DNA from: Syntrophorhabdaceae bacterium PtaU1.Bin034
Lineage (GTDB): Bacteria; Desulfobacterota_G; Syntrophorhabdia; Syntrophorhabdales; WCHB1-27
Assembly (NCBI GenBank): GCA_002067405.1
Contig: MVRP01000163.1
Location: 1 to 9,501 of the forward strand
Direction of reading: 5' to 3'
Length of the DNA stretch: 9,501 nt
Under the pieces are notes generated by a model that had not been told where the DNA came from, ran no database searches, and was given only the letters and a program-made list of their open reading frames with translations. This document shows positions 1 to 8,793 of this stretch, piece after piece; within the stretch, counting starts at the first letter, position 1; every line of letters starts with the position of its first letter. Both the position numbers and the translations under genes were made by a program.

Positions 1-1
1 G

Positions 2-529
2 GTGAGGCGGGAATTTGCCATGGTAGAACGGGAACCCGCAAAAGCCGAGGAAAGCCAGGATATTTGTTTCATTCCGGGAAACGACTACAGGACGTTCATC
101 CGGCAGTTCATCCCTCTTCGCGACGGCCCCATCGTTGATGTTGACGGAAAGCAGATCGGCAAGCATGAAGGCGTCCACCTCTACACGGTTGGACAGCGAA
201 AGGGGCTGAACATTCCCTCCACAGAGCCGCTCTATGTGATCGGGATCAACGCCGAAGAAAACGCTGTGGTGGCGGGACCCAAAGAACTGCTCAGGCACAG
301 CAGTCTTGTGGCCGATGACCTTAATCTGCTCACGAAGGAAAGTCGCGGCCGGGCAAAAGCAAAGGTGCGCTACAGGCAGAAAGAGCAAGCGTGTTTTTAT
401 TCAGTGGAGGACGACATTCTGGAAGTTGTCTTCGATGAACCCGTCTCCGCGATTACACCCGGACAATCGGTTGTGCTCTACGAAGGAGAGACCGTGCTGG
501 GAGGAGGAGTGATAAAAGCAAGACGTTGA
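2..529 (+). CDS. mnmA: tRNA-specific 2-thiouridylase MnmA, C-terminal part (5' end outside window)
   Basis: MnmA puts sulfur on C2 of the wobble uridine U34 in tRNAs for Lys, Glu and Gln, in the cytoplasm, using ATP and a persulfide relay. The visible 175 codons start inside the gene; the GTG at position 2 is only an in-frame codon, since the family is about 350-370 residues and the N-terminal PP-loop ATPase is missing. Visible residue 18 onwards reads ESQDICFIP, which holds the second catalytic Cys (visible residue 22) of the family. Next come the central-domain motif HEGVHLYTVGQRKGL and the C-terminal beta-barrel with KVRYRQ and ITPGQSVVLYEG. The gene ends with TGA at 527-529. No clear hairpin terminator follows. 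The identification rests on these motifs and is secure. The first catalytic Cys, expected upstream, cannot be checked here. Confidence 0.96.
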   Translation: MRREFAMVEREPAKAEESQDICFIPGNDYRTFIRQFIPLRDGPIVDVDGKQIGKHEGVHLYTVGQRKGLNIPSTEPLYVIGINAEENAVVAGPKELLRHSSLVADDLNLLTKESRGRAKAKVRYRQKEQACFYSVEDDILEVVFDEPVSAITPGQSVVLYEGETVLGGGVIKARR

Positions 530-620
530 GAGACCAGAAGACGGGAAGCAACTTATCTCACGTACATTTCTTTGTTATGGATGAACATCGACCTTTGTGT
601 CGCGGATGAACGCAAATAAG

Positions 621-635
621 TTTAGTATGGCTAAA
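621..635. promoter_or_regulatory. Small dyad TTTAG-N5-CTAAA just upstream of the GYD promoter
   Basis: A perfect 5-base inverted repeat, TTTAG TATGG CTAAA, ends 5 bases before the -35 hexamer at 641. The position would suit a regulator-binding site or an upstream element. Short AT-rich dyads are common by chance, so any function is speculative. Confidence 0.2.
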
Positions 636-640
636 ATGTA

Positions 641-668
641 TTGACAAGACCTTCGATTGAGTTACAAT
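641..668 (+). promoter_or_regulatory. Near-consensus sigma70-type promoter for the GYD-domain gene
   Basis: The -35 box TTGACA (641-646) is a perfect consensus. It is followed by a 16-base spacer and the -10 box TACAAT (663-668), which matches 5 of 6 bases. Transcription would start near 675. This excludes an ATG at 667 as the start of the gene, because that ATG lies in the -10 box. The leader would be only about 25 bases. Confidence 0.7.
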
Positions 669-686
669 GGATAAAATAGGCAGACG

Positions 687-693
687 AAAGGGG
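687..693 (+). promoter_or_regulatory. Shine-Dalgarno site that fixes the GYD gene start
   Basis: AAAGGGG lies 6 bases before the ATG at 700. Together with the promoter at 641-668 it selects that ATG over the upstream in-frame ATG at 667, which would add 11 residues unlike the family's N-terminus. Confidence 0.7.
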
Positions 694-699
694 TTGATT

Positions 700-987
700 A
701 TGGCGATATATATATTGATCAGCAACCTGACGGATGAAGGCAGAAAGACCATAAAGAAGAATCCCGAAAGGATTGAGGCCGTAAATCAGGAAATAGAAAA
801 GATGGGGGCCAAAGTCCACGCCCAGTATGCAGTGTTGGGCCTTTATGATTTTATCAGCATCGTCGAAGCGCCGGATAATGAGACCATAGCAAGGGTATCG
901 ATGAACCTGACCTCGAGAGGAACAGTGCAAATAATCACTCTTGCCGCAATTCCTGTTGCCGAATTTATTGAATCTTTACGAAAATAG
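700..987 (+). CDS. GYD-domain protein, function unknown
   Basis: A 95-residue protein of the GYD family, small cytoplasmic ferredoxin-like alpha/beta proteins resembling the ligand-sensing domain of Lrp/AsnC regulators. Their biochemical role is not established. The start MAIYILISNLTDEG (residues 1-14) fits the family's first beta strand and T/D-x-G turn. GLYDF at residues 47-51 corresponds to the name-giving GYD motif, followed by the strand ISIVEAPDNE, and the last strand is around VQIITLAAIP (76-85). There is no DNA-binding domain, signal peptide or membrane segment, and the length is normal for a stand-alone member. ATG 700 is chosen from the Shine-Dalgarno site and the promoter position. 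The gene has its own promoter and is probably monocistronic, independent of mnmA upstream. The family call is fairly sure; a ligand-binding or oligomeric sensor role is only inferred from the fold. Confidence 0.85.
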   Translation: MAIYILISNLTDEGRKTIKKNPERIEAVNQEIEKMGAKVHAQYAVLGLYDFISIVEAPDNETIARVSMNLTSRGTVQIITLAAIPVAEFIESLRK

Positions 988-1056
988 CGAGCCTCCTACA
1001 CCCTCCTTTTTTCTGCCGCCATTCTAATGAAGACCGTGATCCGTCACCGTGAAACA

Positions 1057-1084
1057 AAGACAAAAATTTGTAAGTAGCTAAAAT
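1057..1084 (+). promoter_or_regulatory. Weak candidate promoter for the XRE-type gene
   Basis: A -10-like TAAAAT (1079-1084, 5 of 6 consensus bases) is preceded after 16 bases by AAGACA (1057-1062, 4 of 6 bases). Transcription would begin near 1091 and give a leader of about 98 bases that contains the small stems at 1128-1150. No better pair was found between 988 and 1188. The evidence is only a consensus match. Confidence 0.3.
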
Positions 1085-1127
1085 CATAAGAAAGTGGTAA
1101 ACTGGCACCGGTCATAGCCGCTCATTT

Positions 1128-1150
1128 CTCGGTTGGCGAACCTTGAGGTT
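1128..1150 (+). other. Two mutually exclusive small stems in the leader of the XRE-type gene
   Basis: GGTT (1131-1134) can pair with AACC (1139-1142) over a GGCG loop, extended by CTC (1128-1130) with GAG (1145-1147) past a two-base bulge. The same AACC can instead pair with GGTT (1147-1150) over a TTGA loop. As DNA this is an overlapping dyad that could be an operator; as RNA the stems are weak. No T-run follows, so it is not a terminator. Confidence 0.2.
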
Positions 1151-1188
1151 GTGGTTGTTGACGCAGTTGTTTAAGTAAGGAGTTAAGA

Positions 1189-1416
1189 ATGGCGAACAAG
1201 TTGATGAAGATTAACCCCCTGATCCTGCAATGGGCCAGAAAAAAGGCAAATTTGAGCGAAGCACTGTTGGCACGGACTTTGGGGATATCGACACACACGT
1301 ATCTTGAATGGGAATCCGGGCAATCGAAACCTACTATGCGCCAGCTTTACAGGATTGCGTTTGCACTCCGGTGTCCCGTAATGGTTTTTATGTGCCTGGG
1401 TATCGTCAACAGGTAA
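1189..1416 (+). CDS. Truncated XRE-family helix-turn-helix protein, probable remnant
   Basis: A 75-residue protein that is almost only an XRE-type helix-turn-helix. Residues 8-20 (INPLILQWARKKA), the HTH at about 22-44 (LSEALLARTLGIS then YLEWESG), and PTMRQLYRIAFAL (48-60) match the N-terminus typical of long XRE proteins with a C-terminal ImmA/IrrE metallopeptidase, where this part ends in a motif like RPLAVFFLP. Here it reads CPVMVF (62-67), then loses similarity and stops. Adding one T to the five-T run at 1385-1389 would give VFYVP and a frame open to 1574, but no HExxH peptidase motif follows. The start is well supported by TAAGGAG (1176-1182), 6 bases before ATG. It may be a stand-alone DNA-binding protein or a decayed fragment; I favour the fragment. 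It converges on nuoN. Confidence 0.7.
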   Translation: MANKLMKINPLILQWARKKANLSEALLARTLGISTHTYLEWESGQSKPTMRQLYRIAFALRCPVMVFMCLGIVNR

Positions 1417-1488
1417 AGCCCGAGGATAGTTTCGTGCCCTTACAACCTGACCTTAAGGAATCCTGCTACAATCGTTTGTTATCCGCTA

Positions 1489-2949
1489 CTACTGAAAGAT
1501 CGCCACGGCCTTCTGTGCGATCAACAGAAAGTCGCGCGGAAGAATCCCCATATAGAGCAGCGCGAACACGCTGATCAAAATAGGGACTACATAGGCAGCC
1601 GACATATCCACCTTACCCAGCTCCTTAACCGGCTCCTTGAAGTACATGTACATCAGCACTCTCAGATAGTAGTAAGCCGCTACAGAGCTGTTAAGCATGC
1701 CTATGACGCCGAGCCAGTAGTACTGCCCCTTGATAGCATCGCTGAATAGATAGAACTTACCGGCAAAACCCGCCAGCGGAGGAATACCGGTGAGCGACAG
1801 GAGGAATATGGTCATGCAAAGCGCAATAAAAGGATGGCGTGAAGCGAGCCCTGCATAGCTGTCTATATCTTCATGCTCCTCACCCTTCCTTCCAAGAAGA
1901 ATCACGATAGTAAAGGCCCCGAGGTTCATGAAGGTGTAGGCTGCGAGGTAGAACAACACGCTCGAGGACATGATCCTGTCGCCCGTGACAAAGGCGATCA
2001 GGATATACCCGGCATGAGCAATACTGGAGTACGCCAGAAGGCGCTTCATATTGTTCTGGACGAGGGCAATTATGTTCCCCACACTCATCGTGAGCACTGC
2101 AAGGAACCACAGGATGCTCGACCATTCGCTGATGAACGGATAGAAAGCCGTATAAAAAACCCTCAGGAATGCCCCGAAGGCAGCCGCCTTTACCCCGGTC
2201 GCCATGTAAGCCGTGATCGACGTAGGCGCGCCTTCATACACATCGGGCGTCCACATATGGAACGGAACAGTAGCGATCTTGAACCCGAAACCCACAATCA
2301 GAAGAGCAATGCCCGTCATAAACAGCGGACTGTTCCCAAGATTCTTCGCGACAGCCGCTGACTTAACCATCTGGATGTCAATGGTACCGGTAGCAGCAAA
2401 AATGAGCGCTATGCCGTACAAAAAGAATGCTGTCGCAAACGAACCGAGCAGGAAGTACTTCAGGGATGATTCAACGGCCCGAATCTGACCCTTCATGAGA
2501 CCGCAAAGGATATATATGGAGAGCGACATCACTTCGAGACCTATAAATATGGTGATGAAGTTGTTCGATGACACCATCACCATCATACCGAGAACGCCGA
2601 AAAGAAGCAGCGCGTAGTACTCCCCGAAGAAAAGCTCCTCCCGCTGAGCATATCCGAGGGAAATAATGGCAACCAGAAAGAGGATCGCAAGAAATACAAG
2701 CTTCAGGAACGTGCCGAAGTTATCAACAACGTAAAGGTTGCTAAAAAGGTTCGTGTGAATATCCCACAGGCCAGCCGTGAAATAAAAAGCAACAACGGTC
2801 CCCACCAGCGTGAGGATTGCAGGGCCTGCATTCGACGTTCGCTTCTTCTTGAACCCGTCGAGAAGCAGCACGAGAAGACCGAAAACAGTCACGGTAATCT
2901 CGGGAATAATCCATCTAAAATCTGAGGCGGACAATGCGATATTCATCAT
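1489..2949 (-). CDS. nuoN: NADH-quinone oxidoreductase subunit N (antiporter-like proton pump)
   Basis: NuoN is one of the three Mrp-antiporter-like proton-pumping subunits of complex I and sits in the membrane arm between NuoM and NuoK. At 486 residues it has the family's usual length, for about 14 transmembrane helices. The pump residues are visible: Glu139 in GLEVMSLSIYIL, Lys224 in GFGFKIATVPFHMWTPDVYE, Lys254 in GVKAAAFG and Lys398 in FAGKFYLF. These correspond to E. coli Glu133, Lys217, Lys247 and Lys395. The ATG overlaps the nuoM stop by four bases (ATGA) and has GGGAG just upstream within nuoM, which suggests translational coupling. A second ATG follows directly, so translation could begin one codon later. 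This is the last gene of the nuo block and ends with TAG; no hairpin terminator was seen beyond it. Confidence 0.97.
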   Translation of the reverse strand: MMNIALSASDFRWIIPEITVTVFGLLVLLLDGFKKKRTSNAGPAILTLVGTVVAFYFTAGLWDIHTNLFSNLYVVDNFGTFLKLVFLAILFLVAIISLGYAQREELFFGEYYALLLFGVLGMMVMVSSNNFITIFIGLEVMSLSIYILCGLMKGQIRAVESSLKYFLLGSFATAFFLYGIALIFAATGTIDIQMVKSAAVAKNLGNSPLFMTGIALLIVGFGFKIATVPFHMWTPDVYEGAPTSITAYMATGVKAAAFGAFLRVFYTAFYPFISEWSSILWFLAVLTMSVGNIIALVQNNMKRLLAYSSIAHAGYILIAFVTGDRIMSSSVLFYLAAYTFMNLGAFTIVILLGRKGEEHEDIDSYAGLASRHPFIALCMTIFLLSLTGIPPLAGFAGKFYLFSDAIKGQYYWLGVIGMLNSSVAAYYYLRVLMYMYFKEPVKELGKVDMSAAYVVPILISVFALLYMGILPRDFLLIAQKAVAIFQ

Positions 2950-4529
2950 TCAACTCCCTGTTGACCACCGGCCGCACTCTTCTGCATCGCAACGTCCGGT
3001 CGCGCCCCTTCCAGTGTCGCATAATAGGCATTTCTTTCTTTTACAAAACTGAGAAAACCCTGTACAGAGGTATCCATCTTCTTGAAAAACATCTTCGGAT
3101 AAACACCCATCAAAATGATGAAGAAGACAATGCAGCACAGAGTTAATATTTCCCGGCCGCCGATATCGGTAACCTTCTTATTTTCCTCTTTTGTGATCTC
3201 TCCGAACATCACCCTCTGATACGTCCAGAGCATGTACACGGCACCCAGCACTACTCCGGAGGTCGCGACTATTCCGTAAACCTTGTCGGCTCTGAAGGCG
3301 CCGAGAAGAATAAGAAATTCCCCCACAAAGCCGTTGGTTCCCGGCAACGCGATCGACGACAGGGTCACGATCATAAAAAAGATCGCAAAGACAGGCATCG
3401 AAGCTGACAGCCCGCCGAAGTCCGAAATCATTCTTGTATGGCGCCTCTCATACAGCATACCGATCAAAAGGAACAGACCGCCCGTGCTGATCCCGTGGTT
3501 GAGCATCTGGTAAATACTCCCTTGCACCCCCTGCATGTTAAAGGCGAACATGCCAAGCATCACGTAACCCAAATGGCTCACGCTCGAAAAGGCCACCAGC
3601 CTCTTTACGTCCGGCTGCATCATGCTGACGATTGCTCCATAAATGATGCCGATGATCGCGAGCCACGAAAACAGAGGAACGGCATCGAATGCTGCCTTCG
3701 GAAAAAGGGGAATGGCAAACCTCAGGAATCCGTATGTGCCCATCTTCAGGAGCACGCCCGCAAGAATCACGCTGCCGGCTGTCGGGGCCTCGGTATGGGC
3801 ATCAGGAAGCCACGTGTGCACCGGAAACATAGGAACCTTGATGGCAAAAGAAAGGGCAAATGCGGCAAAGAGCCAGTATTGCAGACCTATGGGTACGGTT
3901 GCATTGTACAGGTCAAGCACGTTGAAAGTATAGACGCCGGCAGTCTTATAGTGATGAAAATAGAGTGCGAAGATCGCGAGCAGCATGAGGACGCTGCCTA
4001 CCATGGTGAAGAGAAAGAATTTTATCGCTGCGTAAATCCTTCTCGGTCCCCCCCAGATACCTATAAGCAGGTACATGGGGATAAGCATAAGCTCCCAGAA
4101 TACATAAAACAGGATCACGTCAAGGGCGCACAGAGTACCTATCATTGCCGTTTCCAGAAAGAGGAACGTGACGAAGTACTCTTTTACCCTGTTCTCGATG
4201 GCCCTCCACGAGATCAGCACGCACAGAATCGTGAGGAACGTTGTCAAAAGCACGAGAAGCAAACTGATCCCATCTATACCAAGGAAATAGCTCATGCCCC
4301 ATTCCGGGAACCAGGCTGCCTTCTCCACGAACTGCATGCTGGTTGCCTTATCGTCGAAATAGAAAAAGAGGGGCAGAGAAATACCGAATTCAACGATGGA
4401 GATAACGAGAGTGAAGCTCTTTATAAAAAGCTCGTGCTTCCGGTTCACAAAGAGCAGCAGCACCGCACCCAGGAGCGGAAGATACATCAAAGTACTGAGT
4501 ATGGGAAAGGACAGCTGGTTCATAGCCAC
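2946..4529 (-). CDS. nuoM: NADH-quinone oxidoreductase subunit M (antiporter-like proton pump)
   Basis: NuoM is the middle antiporter-like proton channel of the complex I membrane arm, expected to have about 14 transmembrane helices. The key residues are present: Glu146 in FWELMLIPMYLLIG, Lys231 in IKVPMFPVHTWLPDAHTEAP, Lys262 in GVLLKMGTYGFLRF and Glu404 in GFVGEF. These match E. coli Glu144, Lys234, Lys265 and Glu407. The length of 527 is slightly above the usual 490-510, because of a hydrophilic tail of about 30 residues after the last helix (RNAYYATLEGARPDV onwards). The start is uncertain. GTG at 4529 directly abuts the nuoL stop and has AAAGG about 11 bases upstream. ATG at 4523, two codons in, has AGGTGG only two bases away. 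Either choice gives the same protein apart from two residues. Confidence 0.97.
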   Translation of the reverse strand: MAMNQLSFPILSTLMYLPLLGAVLLLFVNRKHELFIKSFTLVISIVEFGISLPLFFYFDDKATSMQFVEKAAWFPEWGMSYFLGIDGISLLLVLLTTFLTILCVLISWRAIENRVKEYFVTFLFLETAMIGTLCALDVILFYVFWELMLIPMYLLIGIWGGPRRIYAAIKFFLFTMVGSVLMLLAIFALYFHHYKTAGVYTFNVLDLYNATVPIGLQYWLFAAFALSFAIKVPMFPVHTWLPDAHTEAPTAGSVILAGVLLKMGTYGFLRFAIPLFPKAAFDAVPLFSWLAIIGIIYGAIVSMMQPDVKRLVAFSSVSHLGYVMLGMFAFNMQGVQGSIYQMLNHGISTGGLFLLIGMLYERRHTRMISDFGGLSASMPVFAIFFMIVTLSSIALPGTNGFVGEFLILLGAFRADKVYGIVATSGVVLGAVYMLWTYQRVMFGEITKEENKKVTDIGGREILTLCCIVFFIILMGVYPKMFFKKMDTSVQGFLSFVKERNAYYATLEGARPDVAMQKSAAGGQQGVE

Positions 4530-6512
<1,983 letters not shown>

Positions 6513-6521
6513 CAGCGTCCC

Positions 6522-6833
6522 CTAACCCTTAAGCAAGTTGATCTCGTCCACGTTAATCGTGCCCTTCAGCCTGAAAATGAGCACGAAAATGGCGAGTCCT
6601 ATCGCCGCCTCTGCAGCGGCCACGGTCATAACGAAAAATACGAAGATCATGCCGTCGACGGAGTTCAGCATGTTCCCGGCGGTAATAAAAGCCATGTTGA
6701 CGCCATTCAACATCAGTTCGATACACATGAACACGATGATCGCATTTCGCCTCGTGATCACCCCGATGGCGCCTATCGTAAAAAGCGCAGCGCTCAGCGC
6801 AAAATAGTAGTTAAGTGGTATCTCGTGCAGCAT
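6522..6833 (-). CDS. nuoK: NADH-quinone oxidoreductase subunit K
   Basis: NuoK is a small three-helix membrane subunit of complex I that links the quinone-side core to the antiporter-like pumps. The 103 residues match the family's usual length of about 100. Its two essential buried glutamates are visible: Glu39 in [13 protein letters not shown] and Glu75 in [12 protein letters not shown], equal to Glu36 and Glu72 of E. coli. The start [18 protein letters not shown] fits the family. AGGAG lies about 5 bases before the ATG, in the 8-base gap after nuoJ. The gene ends with TAG 9 bases before nuoL. Confidence 0.97.
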   Translation of the reverse strand: MLHEIPLNYYFALSAALFTIGAIGVITRRNAIIVFMCIELMLNGVNMAFITAGNMLNSVDGMIFVFFVMTVAAAEAAIGLAIFVLIFRLKGTINVDEINLLKG

Positions 6834-6841
6834 ATGCTCTC

Positions 6842-7378
6842 CTAATCCTTCCTCCGCCGTGCAAGAACCACGGCCCCTATTATTCCGATCAAGAGCAGGA
6901 TGGATGCAATTTCAAAAGGAAAAAGGTATTTGCCGTACAGGAACGTCCCGACCGAGGCCACACTGCCAATCTGTTCGCTGCCGGCCGCTGAAACCGCCTT
7001 GACTCCGCTGGCTTTGAACGAGAGAAGGGCAGCCGCTATCTCAAGGAACAAAATCACGGTAATAAAGGAGCCGATAATCTTTCCTCCTGAAAACCGCCCC
7101 TTTTCAATCATTTCGCTTTCCAAATGAATGAGCATTATCACGAACACGATGAGCATCATGATCGCACCGGCGTAAACGATCAACTGGGCGACTGCGATGA
7201 ACTGGGCGCCCAAGGTCAGATAAATAACCGCCACGGAGAAGAAGGCGACAATAAGCCACAAGGCTGAATGGATGGGGTTTCTCCTCGTCACCATCATAAT
7301 CGCGCAAAAGAGCGAAAGGATGGAGGCTACGAGAAAAACAGCCCACTTGAAAAGAGGATTGATGAAGACGAGATCCAT
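6842..7378 (-). CDS. nuoJ: NADH-quinone oxidoreductase subunit J
   Basis: NuoJ is a membrane subunit of complex I with about five helices; its third helix carries the flexible pi-bulge thought to couple quinone chemistry to pumping. That segment is visible as [19 protein letters not shown]. The family's start motif appears as [16 protein letters not shown] (residues 33-48) and the end as [21 protein letters not shown] short Ala/Ser/Gly-rich loop before the last helix (about residues 124-144) is variable in this family. The length of 178 is normal. The ATG shares one base with the nuoI stop (TAATG), with AAGGA about 5 bases upstream inside nuoI, so translation is probably coupled. Confidence 0.96.
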   Translation of the reverse strand: MDLVFINPLFKWAVFLVASILSLFCAIMMVTRRNPIHSALWLIVAFFSVAVIYLTLGAQFIAVAQLIVYAGAIMMLIVFVIMLIHLESEMIEKGRFSGGKIIGSFITVILFLEIAAALLSFKASGVKAVSAAGSEQIGSVASVGTFLYGKYLFPFEIASILLLIGIIGAVVLARRRKD

Positions 7379-7791
7379 TATTCCTTCCCCTCGTACATTG
7401 AAAGCAGCTTCTCCTTCGTCAGAATGAAGTCGGACCGTTCGTACTTCACGTATTCAAAGCCCTTGCCGAGCCTTATGGCGTTGACCGGACAGGCCTCCTG
7501 ACAATAGCCACAGAAGATGCACCGCAGTTCGTCTATTTCGTAACGGGCCGGGTATCTCTGCCCGTCCTCACGCTCCCCGATCTCAAGGTAGATGCACCGC
7601 GACGGGCAGATAGCGACGCAAAGCCCGCAGGCAACACACGTGGTATCACCTTTCTCGTCCTTGTCGAAATAGTGGATACCTCTCCACCTCGGCGGAGGCG
7701 TCTTCTTTTCCTCCGGATACTGGATCGTGATCGGCCTCGAAAAGAACCGGGCCAGTGTCAGCCGGAGACCCTTCAGCAAAGGTATTATCAT
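7378..7791 (-). CDS. nuoI: NADH-quinone oxidoreductase subunit I (8Fe-8S ferredoxin-type)
   Basis: NuoI is the peripheral-arm subunit, facing the cytoplasm, that carries clusters N6a and N6b and passes electrons towards the quinone-site cluster. Two classical 4Fe-4S motifs are present: CVACGLCVAICP with Cys52, 55, 58 and 62, and CIFCGYCQEACP with Cys91, 94, 97 and 101. An additional Cys66 lies outside both motifs. The N-terminal amphipathic helix (LLKGLRLTLARFFSRPITIQ) and PRWRG at residues 34-38 are typical for anchoring on NuoH. At 137 residues it is a compact member of the family. The ATG has GAGGTAG about 8 bases upstream and lies 8 bases after nuoH; the stop overlaps the nuoJ start by one base. 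Confidence 0.97.
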   Translation of the reverse strand: MIIPLLKGLRLTLARFFSRPITIQYPEEKKTPPPRWRGIHYFDKDEKGDTTCVACGLCVAICPSRCIYLEIGEREDGQRYPARYEIDELRCIFCGYCQEACPVNAIRLGKGFEYVKYERSDFILTKEKLLSMYEGKE

Positions 7792-7799
7792 ACCGTCAT

Positions 7800-8792
7800 C
7801 TACCTCAAAGCCATGATGAAAGCCGTTACGACCACATTAGCCAGGGCGAGCGGAAAAAGCACCTTCCACCCGAACTGCATGATCTGGTCATATCTGAGCC
7901 TTGGAAATGTCCCCCTCTCCCAGATAAAGAAGAAGACTATTACACAGACCTTTATGACGAACCATATCGGTCCGGGCAGGAACGGGCCACCCCAGCCGCC
8001 CAGGAAAAGGGTGGTGGCAAGGCCGGCGACCGCTACCATGTGTGCATATTCGGCCATAAAAAACAGGGCGAATTTCATACTGCTATATTCGATGTTGAAG
8101 CCGCAGGCAAGCTCGCTTTCCGCTTCCGGCATATCGAAGGGCGTCCTGTTGATCTCCGCCAGGCCCGCAATAATATATAGGAAGAATGCAAACGGCTGAT
8201 ACAGGATGAACCAGCCCATCCGGCTCTGCGCCTCCACAATGTCGGTCAGCCGCAAGGAACCTGCCAGGATTACCACTCCTATCACGATAAGCCCCAGAGC
8301 GACCTCATAACTTATCATCTGTGCAGCGGCCCTGAGTGACCCGAGCACGCCGTACTTGTTACCGGAAGACCAGCCGCCGAGCACAATGCCGTACTCTCCG
8401 AGCGTGGCAAAGGCAAAAACATAGAGTAAACCGATATCGATATCCGCTATCACCAGCTTGATTTCCCGTCCCAGGAGATGGATAGTGCCGCCGAAGGGAA
8501 TGACGGCAAACATGGACAGGGCTGCAAAAAGGCAGATCATGGGCGCCATCACGAACAGAGGCTTATCCGCATTCGCCGGTATTATGTCTTCCTTGGTAAA
8601 CGACTTTATGCCGTCGGCTATGGGCTGTAACAAACCGAATGGCCCCACCCTGTTCGGCCCGAATCTTATCTGGAGCCGCCCAAGTATTTTTCTCTCGGCA
8701 AGCGTCAGGTAGGCGACGAACCCCATGAGACAGGCGATTACCACTATATTCTTTACAAGGGTCTCAATGAGAAAGAAGATTATGTCCATCAT
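7800..8792 (-). CDS. nuoH: NADH-quinone oxidoreductase subunit H (quinone-site membrane subunit)
   Basis: NuoH is the eight-helix membrane subunit that forms the quinone chamber with NuoB and NuoD and joins the arms of complex I. Hallmarks in order are AERKILGRLQIRFGPNRVGP (32-51), LLQPIADGIKSFTKED (54-69), GWSSGNKYGVLGSLRAAAQM (140-159) followed by ISYE, and the acidic cytoplasmic loop AEINRTPFDMPEAESEL (212-228). RGTFPRLRYDQIM (293-305) comes near the end. The length of 330 is typical. The start is ATG at 8792, one base after the nuoG stop, with AAAAGGG about 4 bases upstream; a second ATG follows immediately (ATGATG) and may be used instead. The tight spacing indicates co-transcription with nuoG. 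Confidence 0.97.
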   Translation of the reverse strand: MMDIIFFLIETLVKNIVVIACLMGFVAYLTLAERKILGRLQIRFGPNRVGPFGLLQPIADGIKSFTKEDIIPANADKPLFVMAPMICLFAALSMFAVIPFGGTIHLLGREIKLVIADIDIGLLYVFAFATLGEYGIVLGGWSSGNKYGVLGSLRAAAQMISYEVALGLIVIGVVILAGSLRLTDIVEAQSRMGWFILYQPFAFFLYIIAGLAEINRTPFDMPEAESELACGFNIEYSSMKFALFFMAEYAHMVAVAGLATTLFLGGWGGPFLPGPIWFVIKVCVIVFFFIWERGTFPRLRYDQIMQFGWKVLFPLALANVVVTAFIMALR

Positions 8793-8793
8793 T

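Noticed and set aside
579..611. Direct repeat GGATGAAC at 579-586 and 604-611
   Set aside because: It has only two 8-base copies with differing flanks, 25 bases apart, and no sign of a larger array or attachment site.
631..930. 99-codon minus-strand frame opposite the GYD gene
   Set aside because: The plus strand has a promoter, a ribosome site and a family match over the same bases; the reverse frame has none.
988..1020. Possible terminator after the GYD gene (CCTCC followed by a T-run at about 1006-1011)
   Set aside because: A T-rich run exists but no inverted repeat precedes it, so intrinsic termination is not supported.
1101..1150. tRNA-like or small-RNA-like look of the region with ACCGGT and GGTT/AACC stems
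   Set aside because: There is no T-loop consensus, acceptor stem or anticodon arm that folds into a tRNA, and no T-run after the stems.
7672..8199. 175-codon plus-strand frame opposite nuoI and nuoH, and the overlapping 141-codon frame at 7755-8180
   Set aside because: Both overlap conserved NuoI/NuoH coding sequence, and neither resembles a known family.
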